Shown here piece after piece: positions 62,873 to 64,000 of a stretch of 64,000 nt of DNA. The position numbers were made by a program, and so were the translations under genes. The number at the start of each line of letters is the position of its first letter. Positions within the stretch are counted from its first letter, which is position 1. Below the pieces are notes generated by a model that saw nothing but the letters and a program-made list of their open reading frames with translations, was not told the origin of the DNA and searched no databases. Origin of the DNA: JBFWMG01 sp050251715 (lineage in GTDB: Bacteria > Desulfobacterota > Desulfovibrionia > Desulfovibrionales > Desulfovibrionaceae); NCBI GenBank assembly GCA_050251715.1, contig JBFWMG010000018.1, positions 4,010 through 68,009 of the forward strand, given 5' to 3'.

Positions 62873-63580
62873 GTGGACGGTTTCCTGCTGCTGATCAACG
62901 AATGGATGGCGGGCGGCCTGTGGGCCGCCGCTGTGGGATGCCTGCTGTGGGGCGGGGTGAGCGTGCTGTTCAGCCCCTGCCATCTCGCCTCCATTCCACT
63001 CATCGTGGGCTACGTGGGCGGCCAGGACCGGGCGGTGAGCTCCCGGCGGGCCGCCCTGTACGCCCTGCTGTTCACGCTGGGGCTGTTCATCACCATCGCC
63101 GCCGTGGGCGTGGTCTGCTTTTTCCTGGGGCGCATGTTCGGCGATGTGGGCGCGTGGTGGAGCGTGGCCGTGGGCGCGGTGCTCGTGTGGGTGGCCCTGG
63201 ACATGCTCGGCGTGGCCGGGCGCGGTCCGGGCTGCAACATGATGGGCCGCCTGCGCCTGCGCGGCAAGGGCGGCGCGTTCGTCCTGGGACTGGGCTATGG
63301 CGTGTTGTCCGGCTCGTGCACCTTTGGCTTCATCGCGCCCATCCTGGCGGTCATCACGGTGCAGCAGCGCATTGCGGACGGCCTGCTGCTCATCGTGCTG
63401 TTCGGCGTGGGCCATTGCCTGCCCATCGCCCTGGCGGGCAGCTCGGCGGCCACGGTGCGGCGGTTGCTGGAGAGCACCTCCATGCAGGCGGGAAGCCGCT
63501 GGTTCCGCCGGGCGGCGGGCGCCATCATCGCGGCCCTGGGCATCTATTTCATCGCCCGCCCCTGGCTCGACGCGGTGTAG
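62873..63580 (+). CDS. CcdA-like membrane thiol transporter (ArsG-type candidate)
   Basis: A 235-residue protein with about six to eight spans and the CcdA Cys pair: C36 in FSPCHLASIP and C149 in SGSCTFGF. CcdA proteins pass electrons from cytoplasmic thioredoxin to periplasmic partners. The start is GTG directly after the previous stop. Clustered with arsR, a thioredoxin and a DGC protein, it resembles the ArsG-type organoarsenical efflux permeases I recall from arsE-F-G clusters, though that assignment is not certain. It is the last gene of the cluster. Confidence 0.78.
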   Translation: MDGFLLLINEWMAGGLWAAAVGCLLWGGVSVLFSPCHLASIPLIVGYVGGQDRAVSSRRAALYALLFTLGLFITIAAVGVVCFFLGRMFGDVGAWWSVAVGAVLVWVALDMLGVAGRGPGCNMMGRLRLRGKGGAFVLGLGYGVLSGSCTFGFIAPILAVITVQQRIADGLLLIVLFGVGHCLPIALAGSSAATVRRLLESTSMQAGSRWFRRAAGAIIAALGIYFIARPWLDAV

Positions 63581-63935
63581 GGCCGGGGGAAAAGCCCCGC
63601 GCGCCATGCGCCCCCACGCACGGGTTGCGGTTCCGGCGGCCCCGCTTGCTTCCTTGCGTCTTCCATATGCTTCCATGGCCAGCCCGCCAGGCGCGCTGTG
63701 CGGCCGATTATCGCCTCTTGCCTTTTCCCCGCCCGTCATTCCACTCATGGCCCCTCATGCCCCTCATGCCCCCCATGGTCCCTCATGGCCCTCCAACGTC
63801 CCCATCTTCCCCTCATTTCCTTCCCCCCCTCCCCATCTCCCCAATTGCCTGCCAACGCCCTCCCTCCCCCCCACATGCTCTTCCTCCTCCCATCATCGCC
63901 CTATTTCCCCATCCACCGTTCTCCCATCATCATCT
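63581..63935. other. Gap with C-rich polypyrimidine tract
   Basis: About 355 bases without a gene. From about 63720 the plus strand is C/T-rich with many CCCTCATG and CCCC-type blocks, giving strong strand asymmetry. It could favour G-quadruplex or triplex structure on the G-rich strand. No terminator for the cluster was recognised. Confidence 0.6.
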
Positions 63936-63980
63936 TCCAACCAGCAGTTTTTGGGGAAGGTGGGGGGATGGGGTCTGGGG
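63936..63980. repeat. Dispersed repeat family 2, partial copy G
   Basis: CCAGCAGTTTTTGGGG at 63941-63956 followed by a GATGGGGTCTGGGG block, matching the 3' part of copies E and F. It is cut or degenerate, and the window ends 20 bases later. Confidence 0.7.
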
Positions 63981-64000
63981 AAGGGGGGCGGAAACCCCTT

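Overview
The window is a GC-rich (roughly 65% by eye), gene-dense stretch of a Gram-negative bacterial chromosome. Protein resemblance and gene neighbourhoods point to the Desulfovibrionales or a close relative: a long-form citramalate synthase, a separate-subunit GlyQ/GlyS, a stand-alone EF-G paralogue, and a periplasm with BamD, SurA-like and lytic transglycosylase proteins. This placement rests on family resemblance, not on a marker tree. No tRNA, rRNA, CRISPR array, prophage or complete insertion sequence was found.

Layout, left to right. 1-2.7 kb (minus): trkA-trkH potassium uptake and a lipoprotein peptidase. 3.3-15.1 kb (minus): rpsT, glyQ-glyS, recO, a RodZ-like protein, two SurA/PpiC-type periplasmic isomerases, mfd and cheW. 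15.4 kb (plus): a small unknown gene, then a terminator and an inverted-repeat element next to ugd (minus). 17.5-24.4 kb (plus): pdxJ, acpS, nnrE/D, a CBS protein, tsaE, lysC and cimA, a metabolic run, followed by an MBL-fold protein. 25.7-34.3 kb (minus): a GGDEF protein, a nuclease, and an expanded macromolecular-synthesis operon (rpsU, yqeY, mutS2, dnaG, rpoD). 34.7-42.7 kb (minus): a small membrane protein, HU, ksgA, otsA, a DUF2062 protein, EF-G, an unknown protein and bamD. 42.6-52.5 kb (minus): trxA-trxB-bamD, fbp-tsaD, a lipoprotein, an envelope/division run (slt, pgsA, coiled coil, ftsB-like, TPR), then pcm, a YqaA-family protein and mrp. 52.7-59.7 kb is mixed: a second CBS protein, an M23 peptidase, birA, a cca-like gene, a DHH phosphoesterase and engB. 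60.0-63.6 kb (plus): arsR, a permease, two thioredoxin-like proteins, a DGC-domain cysteine protein and a CcdA-like membrane protein, which look like one metalloid-responsive detoxification cluster.

The most unusual content is non-coding. One palindromic, roughly 105-bp element occurs four times (about 3.7, 25.4, 50.2 and 62.0 kb). Its ends begin TAG/TAA, and each copy directly supplies the stop codon of a neighbouring gene. A different 236-bp inverted-repeat element sits at 15.7 kb. A third family occurs at 56.3, 58.8 and 63.9 kb. Both CBS-domain genes are followed by short GC-rich tandem arrays. The arsR region carries a near-consensus promoter and matching inverted repeats at arsR and before the permease, so the ArsR protein probably controls the cluster through them.
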